A stretch of DNA of 5,730 bases, from assembly GCA_021823045.1 (NCBI GenBank), contig JAKAPB010000157.1, positions 1 through 5,730 on the forward strand, written 5' to 3'. The notes beneath the pieces were generated by a model. That model was not told the origin of the DNA, searched no databases, and saw nothing but the letters and a program-made list of their open reading frames with translations. Made by a program: the position numbers and the translations under genes. Shown here one piece after another: positions 5,179-5,730 of this stretch (positions are counted from its first letter, which is position 1; each line of letters opens with the position of its first letter). The DNA is from Actinomycetes bacterium. GTDB taxonomy: Bacteria > Actinomycetota > Acidimicrobiia > Acidimicrobiales > Acidimicrobiaceae.

Positions 5179-5730
5179 TTGCCATTAGCGGCAGTGAGTA
5201 TCTGTGAAAGCGATGTTTCGGCCCCGGCTTTCGATAGGTTCGCTATGGGTGCGAACGCTACCGAACAGCTCTACAAGTTACTGGCTGTCGAGGATGTCGT
5301 ATCAGAGGCGGTAGTCGTTTCGACCTGCTACCGAACCGAAGTTTATGCCGATGTCACTGAGTTTCATCTCGGCGTCGAGAGGATAGTTGAGCTACTTTCC
5401 GCAGTTACATTGGCTAGGCGTACCGAAATCTCACAGGTAGGGAAGGTCTTTTACGGTCGTGGAGTTGCTGAGCACTTGTATAGGGTCTCTTCTGGTATCG
5501 AGTCAAGGATCCTTGGCGAAACCGAAGTACTGGGGCAGCTAAAGTCCGCCCTGGAGGACGCTCGCCAAGTCAAGGTGGTAGGCAAGATATTGAACAGACT
5601 CTTCCAGTCTGCCTTGGAAGTTGGAAAAGCTGCCAGGTCGAAAACGGCAATTTCAAAGGGAGCTACCTCTCTCGCTTCTGCTTCGGTTAGGGTTCTGGAG
5701 TCTCGCATTGGTGGCGACCCGGCTGATGCT
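5179..5730 (+). CDS. hemA: Glutamyl-tRNA reductase, N-terminal part
   Basis: HemA reduces glutamyl-tRNA to glutamate-1-semialdehyde with NADPH, the first committed step of C5-pathway tetrapyrrole (heme) synthesis. The gene is cut by the window end after 184 codons, so the catalytic domain and linker helix are present but most of the NADPH-binding domain is missing. The active-site segment reads STCYRTEVYA (residues 48-57) with nucleophile Cys50. AEHLYRVSSGIESRILGETE (97-116) carries His99, and VLGQLKSAL and SKGATSLASASV follow. Starting at TTG 5179 places the cysteine and histidine at 50 and 99, the same numbers as in Escherichia coli HemA, and aligns the first residues with the family's first strand; later in-frame GTG 5194 and ATG 5245 would delete that strand. 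The Asn usually following the catalytic Cys is Tyr here. The first strand also lacks the usual 'SHR' motif (ICES). Confidence 0.93.
   Translation, partial: MPLAAVSICESDVSAPAFDRFAMGANATEQLYKLLAVEDVVSEAVVVSTCYRTEVYADVTEFHLGVERIVELLSAVTLARRTEISQVGKVFYGRGVAEHLYRVSSGIESRILGETEVLGQLKSALEDARQVKVVGKILNRLFQSALEVGKAARSKTAISKGATSLASASVRVLESRIGGDPADA

Noticed and set aside
5451..5708. Minus-strand open frame at the right end
   Set aside because: Antisense to well-conserved hemA segments.

Overview
The window looks like chromosomal DNA from an actinobacterium. The evidence is a glycosyltransferase closely resembling MshA (mycothiol synthesis is an actinobacterial trait), a homologue of the actinobacterial anti-sigma factor RsiG, and a small S26 peptidase of the nickel-superoxide-dismutase maturation type. 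Base composition looks balanced rather than very GC-rich, so a lower-GC lineage such as Acidimicrobiia is a reasonable guess, but that is inference only.

Layout. Positions 1-389 hold no intact gene. There is a perfect 17-bp palindrome (52-68) and a start-less, protein-like open frame on the minus strand (119-325) that may be a gene remnant. A minus-strand gene for a DCC-family (DUF393) thiol-disulfide oxidoreductase-like protein follows (390-971). The 400 bases between it and the next gene form a divergent intergenic region with one notable imperfect dyad (1276-1320). Then come plus-strand genes: a membrane-anchored S26 peptidase resembling SodX (1372-1791), an RsiG homologue carrying two c-di-GMP-binding signatures (1831-2328), an MshA-like glycosyltransferase (2434-3672), proC (about 3956-4780, closed by a convincing intrinsic terminator at 4809-4833), and the first 184 codons of hemA (from a TTG at 5179, running off the window). 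The roughly 340 bases between the terminator and hemA hold only weak small frames, one of which resembles the N-terminus of a DUF202 protein.

How the genes relate. MshA starts synthesis of mycothiol, the low-molecular-weight thiol of actinobacteria. The DCC protein carries a CxxC motif and the S26 peptidase resembles the one that matures nickel superoxide dismutase, so three genes touch thiol or oxidative-stress biology. ProC makes proline and HemA makes the tetrapyrrole precursor; both are housekeeping enzymes. RsiG is the only regulator seen; its expected partner, a WhiG/FliA-type sigma factor, is not in the window.

The two most notable observations are the RsiG homologue, whose first c-di-GMP motif is a perfect match and whose second has Gln replaced by His, and an exact 125-bp tandem duplication (3592-3841) that copies the last codons of the glycosyltransferase gene and its downstream spacer. 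I do not see a clearly new multi-gene system here.
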